Positions 20,960 through 31,291 of a stretch of DNA of 64,000 nt are shown here, in pieces; position 1 is the stretch's first letter; the number at the start of each line of letters is the position of its first letter. The position numbers and the translations under genes are program-made. Location: assembly GCA_963210315.1 (NCBI GenBank), contig OY723310.1, forward strand, positions 806,001 to 870,000. The letters are read 5' to 3'. The DNA is from Rhynchopus euleeides (Eukaryota > Euglenozoa > Diplonemea > Diplonemida > Diplonemidae). The notes below the pieces were generated by a model. The model was not told the DNA's origin and made no database searches. It saw nothing but the letters and a program-made list of their open reading frames with translations.

Positions 20960-21420
20960 TGTGTGGTGTGTGAAAAGTGAGGTTTGTTCTGTGCAGGGGC
21001 AATCCGTTCAAAGCAGTTGGCATGGCGCACACACGTAGCGGGGTCGCCCCCGGCAAGTTTTCGCGGGAAGGGAAATTATATACGCCCCCTCCCCCACTGG
21101 GCAGTGGATTGGCAGCAAAAACGAGACAACAAACGAATTACTGCCGAAAGTTGTTTTGTTGGAACGCAGACCCCACTCTTTGTGTACACCACCCCCCGGT
21201 CTGATGAAGTGGTGTGAGTGGGGGGGTCGCACGATCCAGCCAAAGGCACAGAAAGTTTCCCCAGTTGGCTACGCTGAACTAACAACTAACAAAAAAAAGG
21301 ACTTGGAGTTGCGTTCTTTGTTTGTACGAACGGTGCCTGCTAGTGCATGTGTGCAGATACCGAACGCTGCAACAAGTCTTTTTAGCTGGAAAAACACGAT
21401 GTTCTGACAAAAAAAGACAA
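20960..21420. other. Intergenic, no supported gene
   Basis: Short overlapping frames only, with no motif. The G-run near 21,217 is the only notable feature. Confidence 0.4.
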
Positions 21421-21421
21421 G

Positions 21422-21529
21422 GGGGGTCTTTGCTGGTCGACAAACTTCGACAAACTTCGTCAGTTTTCAGCCAATTCAACAGGAAATGCACCAAAATGCA
21501 CTGACGATCACCCCGTAGCGAAGACCCCC
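21422..21529. mobile_element. 108 bp MITE, family GGGGG(C/T)C, copy 3
   Basis: Begins GGGGGTCTTTGCTGG and ends GTAGCGAAGACCCCC. CAAG is present directly on both sides (21,418-21,421 and 21,530-21,533). The interior differs from the other two copies (GACAAACTTCGACAAACTTC), so the ends are shared but the filling is not. Confidence 0.65.
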
Positions 21530-21544
21530 CAAGGCTGCTATTTT

Positions 21545-21640
21545 GTGCCGCCAAATCCGGGCAAAACAAAAGCAAGACCTTCTGCCTGATGAGGATGTTG
21601 TATTTTGTTGCCCAAAGTGCCGCCTGCTATCTTACCCCGC
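21545..21640 (-). repeat. CAACAGGG short element, copy 1 (inverted, partial)
   Basis: Reverse complement of part of the short elements at 41,918-42,052 and 44,530-44,662. It holds the CCGCCAAATCCGGGCAAAAC and GCCTGATGAGGATGTTG blocks. Confidence 0.65.
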
Positions 21641-21759
21641 CACCAGTGTCGTCAGGCCTGCCCAAACAGGTAGTGCATGGTTTGGGCTGAATTGATTTCG
21701 AAAAAATGGGAAGGTGGTGCCGGCACGACCTGCCGGCACTACCTGTATTAAACCCCCCC

Positions 21760-21855
21760 CACGTATATTATTTACCTCATCTATTATTTACATTTCGCCT
21801 ATTATTTACGAATTCGCCTATTATTTACGAATTCGTATTATTTACATCGCCTTTA
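21760..21855 (+). repeat. (CGCCTATTATTTACGAATT) array, left of island
   Basis: Five to six copies of CCTATTATTTAC with ATTCG spacers. A second array of the same word lies at 22,383-22,500. They bracket a GC-rich island of about 530 bp. Confidence 0.85.
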
Positions 21856-21909
21856 TTTTTTTCTGGGGGGAGGGGAGTGACCCGTTGGTGGACCACCAGA
21901 GGGGTCGAC

Positions 21910-22215
21910 TCAGCCCCACTGTCCCACCTCCTCCACCTCCGAGTCGGTCTCCACGAGAACGGCTTCGTCTTCGAAGCGCTGGAGATGGACCTCGGCTGAG
22001 ACCGCCGCCTTCAGCGCTTCCGTTGTGAGTGTGCTGGCGACTGGCATGAGGGTGGCGAGTCGGGTGATGTGCGGGTCAGAACACTGCATACACGTAGTCC
22101 CAGAGTGTGTTCGCTGTGTGGGGGTATGCGGGCACTTCGGTGCCCTCAAGGAGACAGGCGTCCTTGCCCTGTTCCAGTATGCACAGTTGGGATGGAGTCT
22201 CTCCATACACACCAC
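21910..22215 (-). CDS. Unassigned coding-like frame in array-bounded island
   Basis: The C-terminal half of a minus-strand frame reads ITRLATLMPVASTLTTEALK, then AAVSAEVHLQRFEDEAVLVE, and ends in TDSEVEEVGQWG. It looks like a helical acidic protein end. The upstream half is cysteine- and proline-rich and less convincing. No family is recognised. It lies wholly inside the island bounded by the CCTATTATTTAC arrays and could be part of that element. Confidence 0.3.
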   Translation of the reverse strand: MVCMERLHPNCAYWNRARTPVSLRAPKCPHTPTQRTHSGTTCMQCSDPHITRLATLMPVASTLTTEALKAAVSAEVHLQRFEDEAVLVETDSEVEEVGQWG

Positions 22216-22382
22216 CGGTGTAGGCGTGGCTCTGCCACGGGGATGGAGAGGTCCACGGCTTCCGGGTGGTTCAGAGCTCTAGCACATCTGGGCAATGCCA
22301 GACTCACACAAGCAAAGCGACATGCGCTTACCTATGGGCTTGTGTGGGTGTCCTCTCCTCTGATTCTGTGCAAAAAACGGGC

Positions 22383-22500
22383 TGTTCGTAAATAATGGGT
22401 GATCTTATTTACAAATCGCCTATAATTTACGAAGAAATGAAAATCACCTATTATTTACGTTTTCGCCTATTATTTACCAAATAAATACGTAAATTATATA
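22383..22500 (+). repeat. (CCTATTATTTAC) array, right of island
   Basis: Copies of CCTATTATTTAC and CCTATAATTTACGAA in the same orientation as the array at 21,760, then AAATACGTAAATTATATACG and a short G-run. Confidence 0.8.
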
Positions 22501-22631
22501 CGCGGGGGGGGTTTATATTGCTAGTGGGGGATGAGGATGGGTCCTCTGGAACCACCCCCTTCTTCCTGTTTTTTTCAGCCCAAACCTGGGGTTTTCCAGC
22601 CAAAACCCGGATATTGTCCCCGCTCAGAGCC

Positions 22632-22692
22632 AGATGTTCGCTACCGTGGCCTCCGGCGGCTGGGGGGCTCTGCCCCCCAGACCCCCCTGTGC
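22632..22692 (-). repeat. GC hairpin repeat, copy 4 (inverted)
   Basis: CTACCGTGGCCTCCGGCGGC, then GGGGGGCTCTGCCCCCC and CAGACCCCCCTGTGCC: an inverted copy of the 3,731 family with one base changed in the loop. Confidence 0.85.
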
Positions 22693-22744
22693 CGTATGCC
22701 TGCCTCATAGCTAGTCCTTTGGGTTTACAGCGAATGGAATTCAG

Positions 22745-23000
22745 ACCACCCTCGTAGGCTCAGCAAGACGGCAGCTCACACAGAACAGGTACACCGCAAG
22801 GGGCAACTGCGGCGGCTGGGGGGCTCCGGGTCTACCGGTAGCTGTGGACACTAGTCGGCAAGTTCATGGCCCACCCCCATGGGTGGCGCAAACGGCCCCC
22901 TCCAGCACCCGGGGGTTTCTTCATTTTTTTCGAAAACTTTTGGCTGGCACTACCTTGGTTTGGGCAGATTAGTTTTTTCTGGAGATTCCATTGACCTCAC
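22745..23000 (+). repeat. Dispersed repeat carrying the empty target site
   Basis: About 215 bp from CCACCCTCGTAGGCTCAGCA onward is nearly identical to 38,530-38,737. The remaining part (TTGGTTTGGGCAGATTA, then TCTGGAGATTCCATTGACCT) matches 41,894-42,075. The junction ACTACC (22,949-22,954) is single here but duplicated around the 3,150 bp transposon at 38,738-41,887, so this copy is the unoccupied form. Confidence 0.85.
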
Positions 23001-23016
23001 TGCCCGCCACCCCCCC

Positions 23017-23218
23017 CCCCTAGGGCGGGTCGAAAGCCTGTCCCAAAGTGGTGCTTTTCGACATAGCAGCCGCGGCCCTCTATTTGACCTTCTGACCCCC
23101 CAGAACCCACCATACCCCGGTTTTTGGGCCCAATGAGTCCGATTTTCGGGTTCCCGAGCCCCGGAAAGTCGAATTTTGATGATGTCAAAATTTTGTCCCC
23201 TATACTGCACCTCAGGGT
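23017..23218. repeat. 200 bp inverted repeat, left arm
   Basis: From the GGGTCGAAAGCC edge through CAAAGTGGTGCTTTTCGACA, CCCTCTATTTGACCTTCTGA and the TATACTGCACCTCAGGGTCA edge. The reverse complement lies at 24,351-24,560. A C-run borders the outer side of both arms. Confidence 0.9.
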
Positions 23219-23475
23219 CACGCACAGGTTTACCAGTACACTGTCAGTCCATGTGCACGCCCACTTCCTCGACCTCCTCCACCCCTTCCTCCCCTGCATC
23301 ATTAAGAACCTCCATAGGTGCCAATACCGCATCTTTTGACCCTCTTCTCACTCCAGCGTCGCACCAAAATACCGAACGCGGGCAGCCACTATCTCCTTCC
23401 CGTTTCTGCTTCTGTATACACCGCCAGATCGTGCAAAGATGCATACTGATGCATAGCGGGAACTGTCATCAACTT

Positions 23476-23880
23476 TCACAGTGTGCGGAACTTGGCTGCA
23501 AGGGACAGGCGGCACAACTGGCCACTACTCCGACACTGAGATGCTGGTCTGGCCAACGAACTCTTTGTAAGTTGAAAGGTCTCCTCCGTCGGGAGGGGGG
23601 TTTGCGAACCAACCCTCACGACTTGCTCATGGCTTGCTGAGCAAGGCGTGCAGGAGCAATGACTCTGATTATTCAGGACGTGCATTTGAAGCGCGCACTT
23701 CTTCTGTGTAATCGTTGTTGCGGGAGTTGCACTGTGTGCTTCCTCGACCCCCTTCCTCGTCTCATCGTATGGAGAACGCTTGACTGTCCCAAGCATATCC
23801 TTTGCAGCTTCTTTAACCAGCTCTGCGCACTCGTCGTTCCATAAGGCGCGTGCTGCACTGCAGCATAAATACCCGGACAC
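23476..23880 (-). CDS. Coding-like fragment, possible exon
   Basis: Part of this frame (NDECAELVKEAAKDMLGTVK, then RSPYDETRKGVEEA) has the look of a charged helical protein and a plausible AG acceptor upstream (GTGCGCAG near 23,826). It lies between the inverted-repeat arms, downstream of the Gemin2-like gene on the same strand, and could be an exon of that gene or of another. I do not recognise it. Confidence 0.25.
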   Translation of the reverse strand: MSGYLCCSAARALWNDECAELVKEAAKDMLGTVKRSPYDETRKGVEEAHSATPATTITQKKCALQMHVLNNQSHCSCTPCSASHEQVVRVGSQTPLPTEETFQLTKSSLARPASQCRSSGQLCRLSLAAKFRTL

Positions 23881-24058
23881 TGTTCTGAGACCAGGGTCAC
23901 AGGACCCTGGTCTTGAGCGCCCGGAAGTGACCCTTGATGACTAGATAGGGCGCACCTCTGTGCTGCAGCTGCGTACTCGCTGCGCTATTCACCTCGTTGA
24001 CTGTCTGCATCCACAGGAGAAATGTTTCTCAGATAACAGCAGCAGTGGCAAGGTGTAC

Positions 24059-24143
24059 CTGCCTTGTGAAAGAGAATCACCATTAGTGCATCACTGTCGG
24101 GTATGACGGCGTCCTCCCTGTTCCTGGCAGCTCCGAGTTCTGC
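24059..24143 (-). CDS. Possible second exon of the Gemin2-like gene
   Basis: An 85 bp minus-strand stretch runs between an AG acceptor (GGAAG, ending at 24,144) and a GT donor (AAGGCAG then GTACAC). In the phase required by exon 1 it encodes RNREDAVIPDSDALMVILFH. Placed after exon 1 this resembles the acidic loop and final hydrophobic helix of Gemin2 proteins (ALNLLICLVSRYF-type). The match is short and by eye only. It lies inside the region bounded by the 200 bp inverted repeats. Confidence 0.3.
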
Positions 24144-24350
24144 CTTCCAGTGCAGCAGGCCGCCCAACGACTGTGTCAGATGGCAGTATTCGCTGCCATC
24201 TTCTCTCACTGCCCAAAGCATTGAGATACGACGTTATTTGTCGCGCGGATGAGCGGGTGCATCAGAAAATCACAGCCGCAGCATGGCGTGCGCTCGGACG
24301 TCCCAGGATGATAATGATTTTCTATCTGCCCGTGGCAGGCGTACGTGCCA

Positions 24351-24560
24351 TGACCCTGAGGTGCAGTATAGGGGACAAAATTTTGACATCATCAAAATTC
24401 GACTTTCCGGGGCTCGGGAACCCGAAAATCGGACTCATTGGGCCCAAAAACCGGGGTATGGTGGGTTCTGGGGGGTCAGAAGGTCAAATAGAGGGCCGCG
24501 GCTGCCATGTCGAAAAGCACCACTTTGGGACAAAAAAACGGGGCTTTCGACCCCCCCTAC
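24351..24560. repeat. 200 bp inverted repeat, right arm
   Basis: Reverse complement of 23,017-23,218, beginning TGACCCTGAGGTGCAGTATA and ending in GGGGCTTTCGACCCCCC and a C-run. It falls inside the proposed first intron of the Gemin2-like gene. Confidence 0.9.
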
Positions 24561-24622
24561 CCCCCCCCCCCCCTGATCATGGTTTGCCACCACAGGCTGA
24601 TTAAACGCAAATAAAAACACAC

Positions 24623-25339
24623 CTGTTTCCACAGCTGGCAGAGCGTGAGCAGCAGCTCCGCCAGCGCCGTCTGGTCGGCGGGAACCAGAGGCTCGGCTAT
24701 ACACGCCAGGAGGGCGTGGAGCCACACGAGGGAGCCTGCCCCGCCGTACTCCTCACCGGCAGCCTGGAAGGCCATCTTATAGAGGTGGCGGTGTTTAGAC
24801 AGCGTGACAGAGGCGGGGGCTGACGACGCGCTGGTTGGTGAGTTGCAGAGCCAGTTCTTATGGCAGACGACGAGCCACGACAGCGTCACCTGGTCCATCG
24901 CCTGCATGAGGGGCTCGGAGGGCGGGGTGCGGCGTCCGAAGGTGAACGCCTTCCACTCCACAGGGTTGCGCTGTGCGGGCAGCGCCACACTGCCCTTCTT
25001 CGCCGGCAGCGCTGCATAATGCGATCGCATGCCGATAAACTTGCGGAGCACCGCAAGCCGCCACCGCCGCTTGGGCACCATATATTCCTCGAGGATGCGT
25101 GCCGGCTCCAGCACCTCCGCGGCAGGCGCCTGCATCAGCGCATCCCTGTTTGCCGCCACAACCGTGCCCGAGTGGCTCTTCGCCTCAGCACGCACGCGCT
25201 TCAGGTATTCGAAGGCGTCCATCGGAGGGCCTTGTTCCTCCTCACTACCCTCCCCGCCCGAGTCGGATTCGACAGGCAGGCAGGCACGTCGCAGCTCATC
25301 TTCCCCGTCGCCTTGGTCGGGGTGGGGACGCTTCCCCAT
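24623..25339 (-). CDS. GEMIN2: Gemin2/SIP1-like protein (SMN complex), first exon
   Basis: Gemin2 binds SMN and the Sm protein ring during spliceosomal snRNP assembly in the cytoplasm. The start at 25,339 gives MGKRPHPDQGDGEDELRRAC, an acidic N-terminus. Near residues 48-62 the family signature DAFEYLKRVRAEA is followed by SHSGTVVAAN, as in Gemin2 proteins (EYLxRVxxEAxxxPxVVxA). WRLAVLRKFIGMRSHYAA corresponds to the conserved helix before the acidic linker, and LVWLHALLACIAEPLVP (about residues 210-226) is a close match to the C-terminal YALLACLEKPLLP motif. The open frame ends 239 codons in at CAG followed by GTGTGT, a canonical splice donor, with a stop soon after if unspliced. The rest of the C-terminus must lie in later exons. 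It lies between the two cyclase-like genes on the same strand. Confidence 0.8.
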
Positions 25340-25980
25340 CGCAGTGCCCTGTGTGCCCTGGGGGGTGTGGCGGTGGAGGTGGGGTGGGGTGGGGTGGGCG
25401 TGAGAGGGAACTCGCTGCAGTGCGGCCCCTGCACCAAAGGCAGGGCTGGGCGTGCTCTGCCGAAAGGGGAAATCCAAAGGGGCCCCCACCCCTGCTCGAG
25501 CCACACCGATCGTGGGATTCAGCCAGGTCGCGCGCGCGCCACCGCAGGGGCATGTTGCACTTCCTGGGGATCGTAAAAAAGCCCAGCACCCCGACTCTCG
25601 ACAGTTGCCTGCCCCCACCCCTCGCTTCATTCCGTAGGTCCGTCGGCAGCTGCCTGCCCCTAGTCTGAGAAGGCACTGGTTAGGTTGGGTGTGGGCAGAA
25701 ACCGTTGGTACGGCCGGGGTATGTCGGGATACTGCGACGCAAATACTGATAAACCGTAGCAATAGCTCAGCTCCAGATCAGAAAACTAATGCAACCGAGT
25801 GAATCTCAAGAGAGAAGGTAGCAACGACAGCTTGTGTTCTTCGAACGCAGAACACCCCAATAAATAGTGGCTATCTGGGTTCAGCTCCGGTGGCTTTATG
25901 TGACCTTCTGTAACCAGACAGTTCTTCCTTTGTTAAAAGTTACCCAGCCCCTGTTAGGGCTGACTGGGCGTGCCAAGTCA
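25340..25980. other. Upstream region of Gemin2-like gene
   Basis: The in-frame extension upstream of the chosen ATG (up to 25,762) is proline- and histidine-rich with a CCACC array (25,370-25,410) and does not look like protein. No promoter element can be identified with confidence. Confidence 0.35.
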
Positions 25981-26105
25981 GCCAGCCACACCACACCACC
26001 AACCTACCCAGCGGGACCCGCCTTCGGATGCTTTCGAAACCCCGTTCTTATGGATACTTGGGGTCCGTGCGGATCGTGGTGGTGGTCACTCTGGCCTGGG
26101 TTGGT
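25980..26105 (+). repeat. GGATCGTAGTGGGGTCA dispersed repeat, copy 1
   Basis: CCAACCTACCCAGCGGGACC, then AAACCCCGTTCTTATGG and GTGCGGATCGTGGTGG. It is a diverged copy of the family at 42,080, 49,880, 56,890 and 57,480. Confidence 0.65.
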
Positions 26106-26109
26106 CAGG

Positions 26110-26540
26110 GGAGCCGATTGATACCCCGGACTGGGAAACCAATCGAGCCAAGGCACACCCCTGTACAGTGGTGCAAGGGGGCGCCTTCGGACGGGAGGGA
26201 GCCAGTGTACCCCCCACGTGACCTTATGTGATGCTGATGTGACACATAAAGGCTGAAAGCACGGTGCTCCTCACCTGAACCCAGATAGCCGAATATCACG
26301 ATCAATCATCGGTCATGACGAGTGGTGGATTGTGCCTTGGAAAAGGCAAGCTCCTCGTTGTGGCTTCAGTAAGTCGTAGGAATGAAAAGATAGATCGAGC
26401 CCAACAAGCCAGGACATGTGTCTGTCGCATTTTCACTGCCTGGAACAATACAGGAGAATGACGGAAATCGGACGGCCTCTTCAGAGGCCAGAATGGTCTG
26501 GGGGGTTTGGGCACTGGGTACGGAACACGAGTAGACAGAA
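26110..26540. other. No supported gene
   Basis: Contains the TGCCTTGGAAAAGGC hairpin block at about 26,330 seen also at 1,750 and 10,160. Otherwise only short overlapping frames. Confidence 0.4.
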
Positions 26541-26544
26541 GACA

Positions 26545-29197
26545 TCACGGTGCATGCGGGGCAGCAGGGTACAAATCATGAGGTGTGTACTCCTGTGCAG
26601 ACACAACGGCAGCCAGCTCGGCATATCCATAGGTAACGTCAGAAACTCGATGGAGCTCAGCGGCTGCCCCCTTCCAGTCCTTCGCGCTGACACAGTGCCA
26701 GACGGCATTCCAGTGAACGTGCGGGTTGCTGGCTTCCAGCGCCTCCATCTCGTACATCCACTCGTCGCTCTCGCATGCAGTGCCTCTGAAGAATAACTCA
26801 AACACCGGAAGGGGACGGTCACCCAGCTTCCAGTACTTCACGAATCCCCGCTGTTTCGTGTCGAACTCACGTGCAATCGCAATCGCCACTTGCGCATCAG
26901 CCAGCCCCTGCATTCGAAAGCCACTGTTGTACCTTTCCAGCGCTGCGGCAAACGGCATCACGTGCCCGAGGATCGTCACCCGCTTCATCCCCGCACACCC
27001 CAGATGCCCGACACGTGTTGAGCCGGTGGCAACAGCACTCGACAGGCTGGCGCTCCCCTTGAGGTCCAAGCAGATGATATCCTTGCGTGCATGCCATGCT
27101 GCAAGGGCAGCTGACGTCTTATGCTGAGTACACCCAGAGAATGCGTTGAACGCCCCGGCCAGGTGATCCCCGAAGAAGCCGTCCTGTACCCCGCCGTTCA
27201 CCCTGACAGCCGAGAGCAGCGCTGACATCACATCCGCATTCAAACGCATCACCTCTGCGTCAGCAAGGCTTTCCGTCATGCTGTGCCAACCCCTGATGTT
27301 GAACCACACGACAGTCACCTGACGCCGCTTCATCACCAAAGCCACCTCCTTCAGTCTCGGCGACTCCGGTGAACTCCTTGGTGATGACACCATATTTGTC
27401 GCATCATTATCCTGGCTTCTAGTGATGCTCTCTGACGAACACACAGTTCCCGACTCGACTCCTGACGTCAGGTCCTCGTTCATCAGCAGCGAGTCGGGCA
27501 TGTAGTTCCTGTACTCTGTGAGGTTGCGCACCATCGCCATGAAGGACTCCTGCATGCCTGCCACCTCGCTGATGCTTGCGGCTGCGGCATCTGGATCCAC
27601 AGCGTCCAGGTTCATGTGTGCCACACAGTGCATGTCGTGCTGCAGCCTGTGGATGGGGCCCGTCACAAGGCGTGCCACAACTGCAGAGATCGCCAGCATC
27701 CCGCCCACCGCACCCGCCATCACACACCCGATCATGATGTACACGTCCTGCTGCTGCTGGGTGCTGTCTGCCTTCGCACGCGCGCTGTCGGTCCGGATGA
27801 TTGCCATCGACAGGTCGATCGACTCCATCACTGTTCCCCGCGGCACAAGCAGCGACACGTACCACACAAGCTTCCCGCGTGTTGACTTCTGCGTCACAAA
27901 CCAGTACTCGGTGGTGGTCCCGTTCGCCGTGTCCGTCCAGCTTTCGAACGACTTGCGTGTGCGTGCCACAGCACCCTCGTACCCGCCGTCACGTTCCCAC
28001 AGCACAGCACGCCCGTGCCGTCCGATGGGCGACAGCACCGTCGAGTTGGGGCCCACCGTGTGGTTCGTCACGTGGATCATCTTTGCAAATACACGCATCT
28101 GTGTGAGCCACGGAGCCTCGTAGTACTCCACCATGTGATACTTGTTGAGAGCCACCAGGTCACCAGTCTCGCCTGTCCAGTGGTTCAGCGCCACAGCGTA
28201 GAGCAGCGAGTCTGCAGGCAGCGCCTGTCGTGCAAACATCTTTGTCAACTCGATGCCATCCATGTTGAGGTAGATGTACCCCAGCTGCCCTGCGTGGCGT
28301 GGTCCCTTCCGCACCTGGTCTGGGCGAGCCAGGCCCATGTACGTTGAGATGACTAACGATGTGTAGAACGGATGCATGGGTGACAATTGCACTGTGCTCG
28401 GCTCGTCGATCACTGCGTCTGCCGACACATTCGGGTCGATGGACCTGAGGTAGCACCTGTTCAGCATCTCTTCGCGCACCGGATGGTACAGCAGGACCCA
28501 CGGCAAGGCGCAGACCCCACGCATCTCGCCCTTAGTGAAGTCTGGATACAGATTGCAAGGCTTGTTCACAAATCGACCCTGTTCCGTGGCCTGGGCCACG
28601 TAACCGAACGACCCAGTGCCACTCCGGCGCCCAGTGGGCAACGGGCCGCGCACGTCATGTCTCTCGATCATCATCATCACACGCTGGTTGGGGCCCAGCC
28701 GCCCTGTGCTGTTGCTGGCAGTGTAGTAAACGACCTCGCTACCACGCCCATTTGTTGCGTTGGGATGCGACGGGCTGAAGGGAACGACACCCAAGAAAAT
28801 ATCTGTGGTCCCGCCGTCGATCAGCGGCGCCATCTTCGAGTACAGTATCGGATGCACCACGTTGGCAAACCAGTCGGGGTCTGTGATGGTGTCAGCGTCG
28901 TGCTGGAGGATGAACTGGGAGATCTGGCGCATCGCCGTCACAGGGCGGTCGAGGAACTGGCGCATCCTTGCGCACCCCATCCAGCACGCGTGTGAGGTAC
29001 AGCCCCCCGAGCACCTGCAGGTCGGCGTTGCTCGCAGCCAGGCTGCGCGACACATGCTCTTCACCCGTGTCGCGTGCGTCCTGCAGCAGGGTGTCGCCCG
29101 TCTGCAACGAGATGCTCCCAACAATAGCCATCGTCAGCATCACCAGCACCAGGTTTACCCCGACCAGCACCGTCCGCAGCCCTGTGTCACCCTCCAT
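26545..29197 (-). pseudogene. Membrane class III nucleotidyl-cyclase-like protein B, one frameshift
   Basis: Tandem paralogue of gene A with the same layout: start at 29,197 (MEGDTGLRTVLVGVNLVLVM) with a signal anchor, extracellular region, second membrane helix at about 27,660-27,745, HAMP-like linker, YRNYMPDSLL segment, and a cyclase homology domain near 26,800-27,325. The same Asn replaces the first metal Asp (VTVVWFNIRGW) and the second Asp is kept. Near 28,963-28,970 two bases are missing relative to gene A (AAGGATGCGCC against AAGGAGGTGCGCC), which shifts the frame 75 codons in. The downstream frame is then open for about 800 codons to the stop at 26,545. The N-terminal half differs from A mainly in the extracellular region (28,500-28,800 and 28,340-28,380), while the cytosolic part is nearly identical. 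This suggests recent duplication or gene conversion. Confidence 0.8.
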
Positions 29198-29274
29198 GCT
29201 GAGCAGAGCTGCGGTACAGCAGCCCACAGGTGTGTTGTATTGTGTTGCCGTGTGGCTGTGTAGCTGTGCAGGTG

Positions 29275-30032
29275 GGAGTCTTCGGTCGGACAGACACAAA
29301 ACATCAATTGGTGTGATCAAGGAACCCCCCAGATCTGGCACAGACCTCGGACAGAACCGGCACAGAACTGGCACAGAACACCGGTCCACAATCCTTCAGG
29401 AAATGTCCGTGCAGGTTTGTAGTGGCCCTGTAGTGGGTCGAGAGACCACAAACAAACCTTGTGGTGAGCCCCAGACGAAAGGCCAGCTATGGGTGTGAAT
29501 CGGCACCCCGTGGCCAAATGACCCTATCACAATACGCACATATTCCTAATGTTCAACTGAACAGGGGTTGGAAAACCAGAGGGTGAGGTACTACTGGGTC
29601 ACGTCAGTGGGTAGGTGGCAGGTACCTAATGTGCAATCCATAACGGCTGTCTGTCGGGCCCAATCGGGAGCGAGTCACTTCCCCACACCTGAAGCAAACC
29701 AACATTCCAGGGGTGGTGTGGCACCTACACTGCAAAAGTGACCCCACTACGATTTGCGCGGGGTCCAATTATTCAAATGAATGCAAACCCGATGTTGGGG
29801 TGATTGAAAATCGGGTTCCATGTCGATTCCGTGTACGTGTGGTTCCTCAGACTCACTGCCTTTGAGGTTTTAGGTTGTGGCTGTGCCGACTACTGCACAG
29901 TGCACCACCGACCGAGAGCCCAGCACAGTCCACTCGAGCCCTTCCAGAGCCTGTGGTGTCACCTCAGAGGCAGTGTTGGTCCACCCAGCCTTGGAACCAG
30001 ACCCACATTTCAGGGGTGATGTGTGGCACCTA
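29275..30032. other. No supported gene
   Basis: Apart from an inverted piece of the GTGACCCCACTACGAT motif near 29,739 (part of the GGATCGTAGTGGGGTCA family), I see no gene, RNA or clear repeat. Confidence 0.4.
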
Positions 30033-30045
30033 CCTAGGGTACCCC

Positions 30046-30108
30046 GGGAGAATGTCACCCCCCCCCCCAGCCTCCAGGGGGGGGGGGGGGGGGGGGGTGA
30101 CATTCTCC
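30046..30108. repeat. GTGACAT hairpin, copy 2
   Basis: GGAGAATGTCACC plus a C-run, a CAGCCTCCA loop, then a G-run of about 20 and GGTGACATTCTCC. A perfect stem apart from the unequal homopolymers. Confidence 0.8.
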
Positions 30109-30822
30109 AACGGTACTTGCCTTTCGGGAACAGGGGGTTTTTTCACTGGGGGTGCTGGGTGACGTTGCTGTGCGAAGCCTTGCGTTTCCCGCATTTACTG
30201 GGCAAACGAGCCTCCTGTGTCCCTCACAACCCGAAGAGGGGGTGCCGTGTCGTATGGGGAATCCTCTGAACGATGTGCGGGGGTGATTGGCCCATGCAGG
30301 GCTGGCGCCGCATTGAAGCTTTGTCGCCACACACACGCTGTCACATATCGGCACGAACACACAAACGCACGTGCACACAACACACGCACGCACACATCAC
30401 CATTAGAGGGTGGACCGTCAGGCTGGGGTCGATGCAACAAAAATTATTGTCCTCAGAAGGGCCACTAGACCCCAAAATGGGTCCCATATGGTCCTGGGGG
30501 GGTCTGAGACCCTGTCGCACCCTCGCCAAATGCGTTTTTGCGTGTTTTTGCCCTTTGGCTGTACTGGACATAGCGTTTTTAGGCGGTTACATGCCGTTTT
30601 GAGGCGGTTACACCCGGTTACACGTAGGGAAATGTCAGTTGAATGTCAAAGGTCAGTTGAACGGGAAGTGCTCAGGCATGTCTGCATTGTCAAATTTGAG
30701 GCTGATTGGGAGCCACAAATGACTGGATTGAGGGGGTCGACGGAATCTACAGTTGAGATACGGGCCAGTCTCTCAAAGGAAGAGGAAACCAGATCTGATT
30801 GCTCTCGCCGATGAGCAAGGTG

Positions 30823-31113
30823 CTATGCAGGACGCAGTTCATGTACCAGAACTACGGACGGAGGACCTCCTCCTGAGGGCCATCCGGCGCCGCTGGCAGT
30901 CCCTGGGGGTGATACAAAGGGCACCAGCGGAAGTAAGCAGACCGCACTAATAGCCTCAGGTACAAGTTCTGTCCCAAAAAATTGGTCGCTAAAAACGGCA
31001 TCGTCGGGGGCATACCACCACCTGGGAGTGAGTTGAGTTTCCGGAGCATATTGGGCACTTTCTTCCAGCAGAATCGCCCGACCCCCAGCCCCAAGTGCTC
31101 GCCAGCCTGGCAC
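30823..31113 (-). CDS. Coding-like fragment in hairpin-ended element
   Basis: The middle of this frame (APETQLTPRWWYAPDDAVFS, then DQFFGTELVPEAIS) has protein-like composition with aromatic and acidic residues, unlike the flanks. It has no clear start, no recognised family and a proline-rich end. Possibly a remnant of the element's own gene. Confidence 0.2.
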   Translation of the reverse strand: MPGWRALGAGGRAILLEESAQYAPETQLTPRWWYAPDDAVFSDQFFGTELVPEAISAVCLLPLVPFVSPPGTASGAGWPSGGGPPSVVLVHELRPA

Positions 31114-31243
31114 TATTGATCACGCTGCCACCTTGGGCGTCACCACATGTCACCGCATGTCACCACATGTCGCCACACTCACCACAGGTCACCAGACACC
31201 ACGCCACGTCGCCCACAACACCCTATATACGGTGTGCCATGGA

Positions 31244-31291
31244 AGAATGTCACCCCCCCCCGGGCTTGGGCCCTCGGGGGGGGTGACATTC
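31244..31291. repeat. GTGACAT hairpin, copy 3
   Basis: GAATGTCACCCCCCCCCCGG, loop CTTGGGCC, then CGGGGGGGGTGACATTC. Confidence 0.8.

Noticed and set aside
25340..25762. N-terminal extension of the Gemin2-like frame
   Set aside because: Pro/His-rich and overlapping a CCACC array. Family members begin shortly before the acidic region and the EYLxRV motif, which fits the ATG at 25,339.
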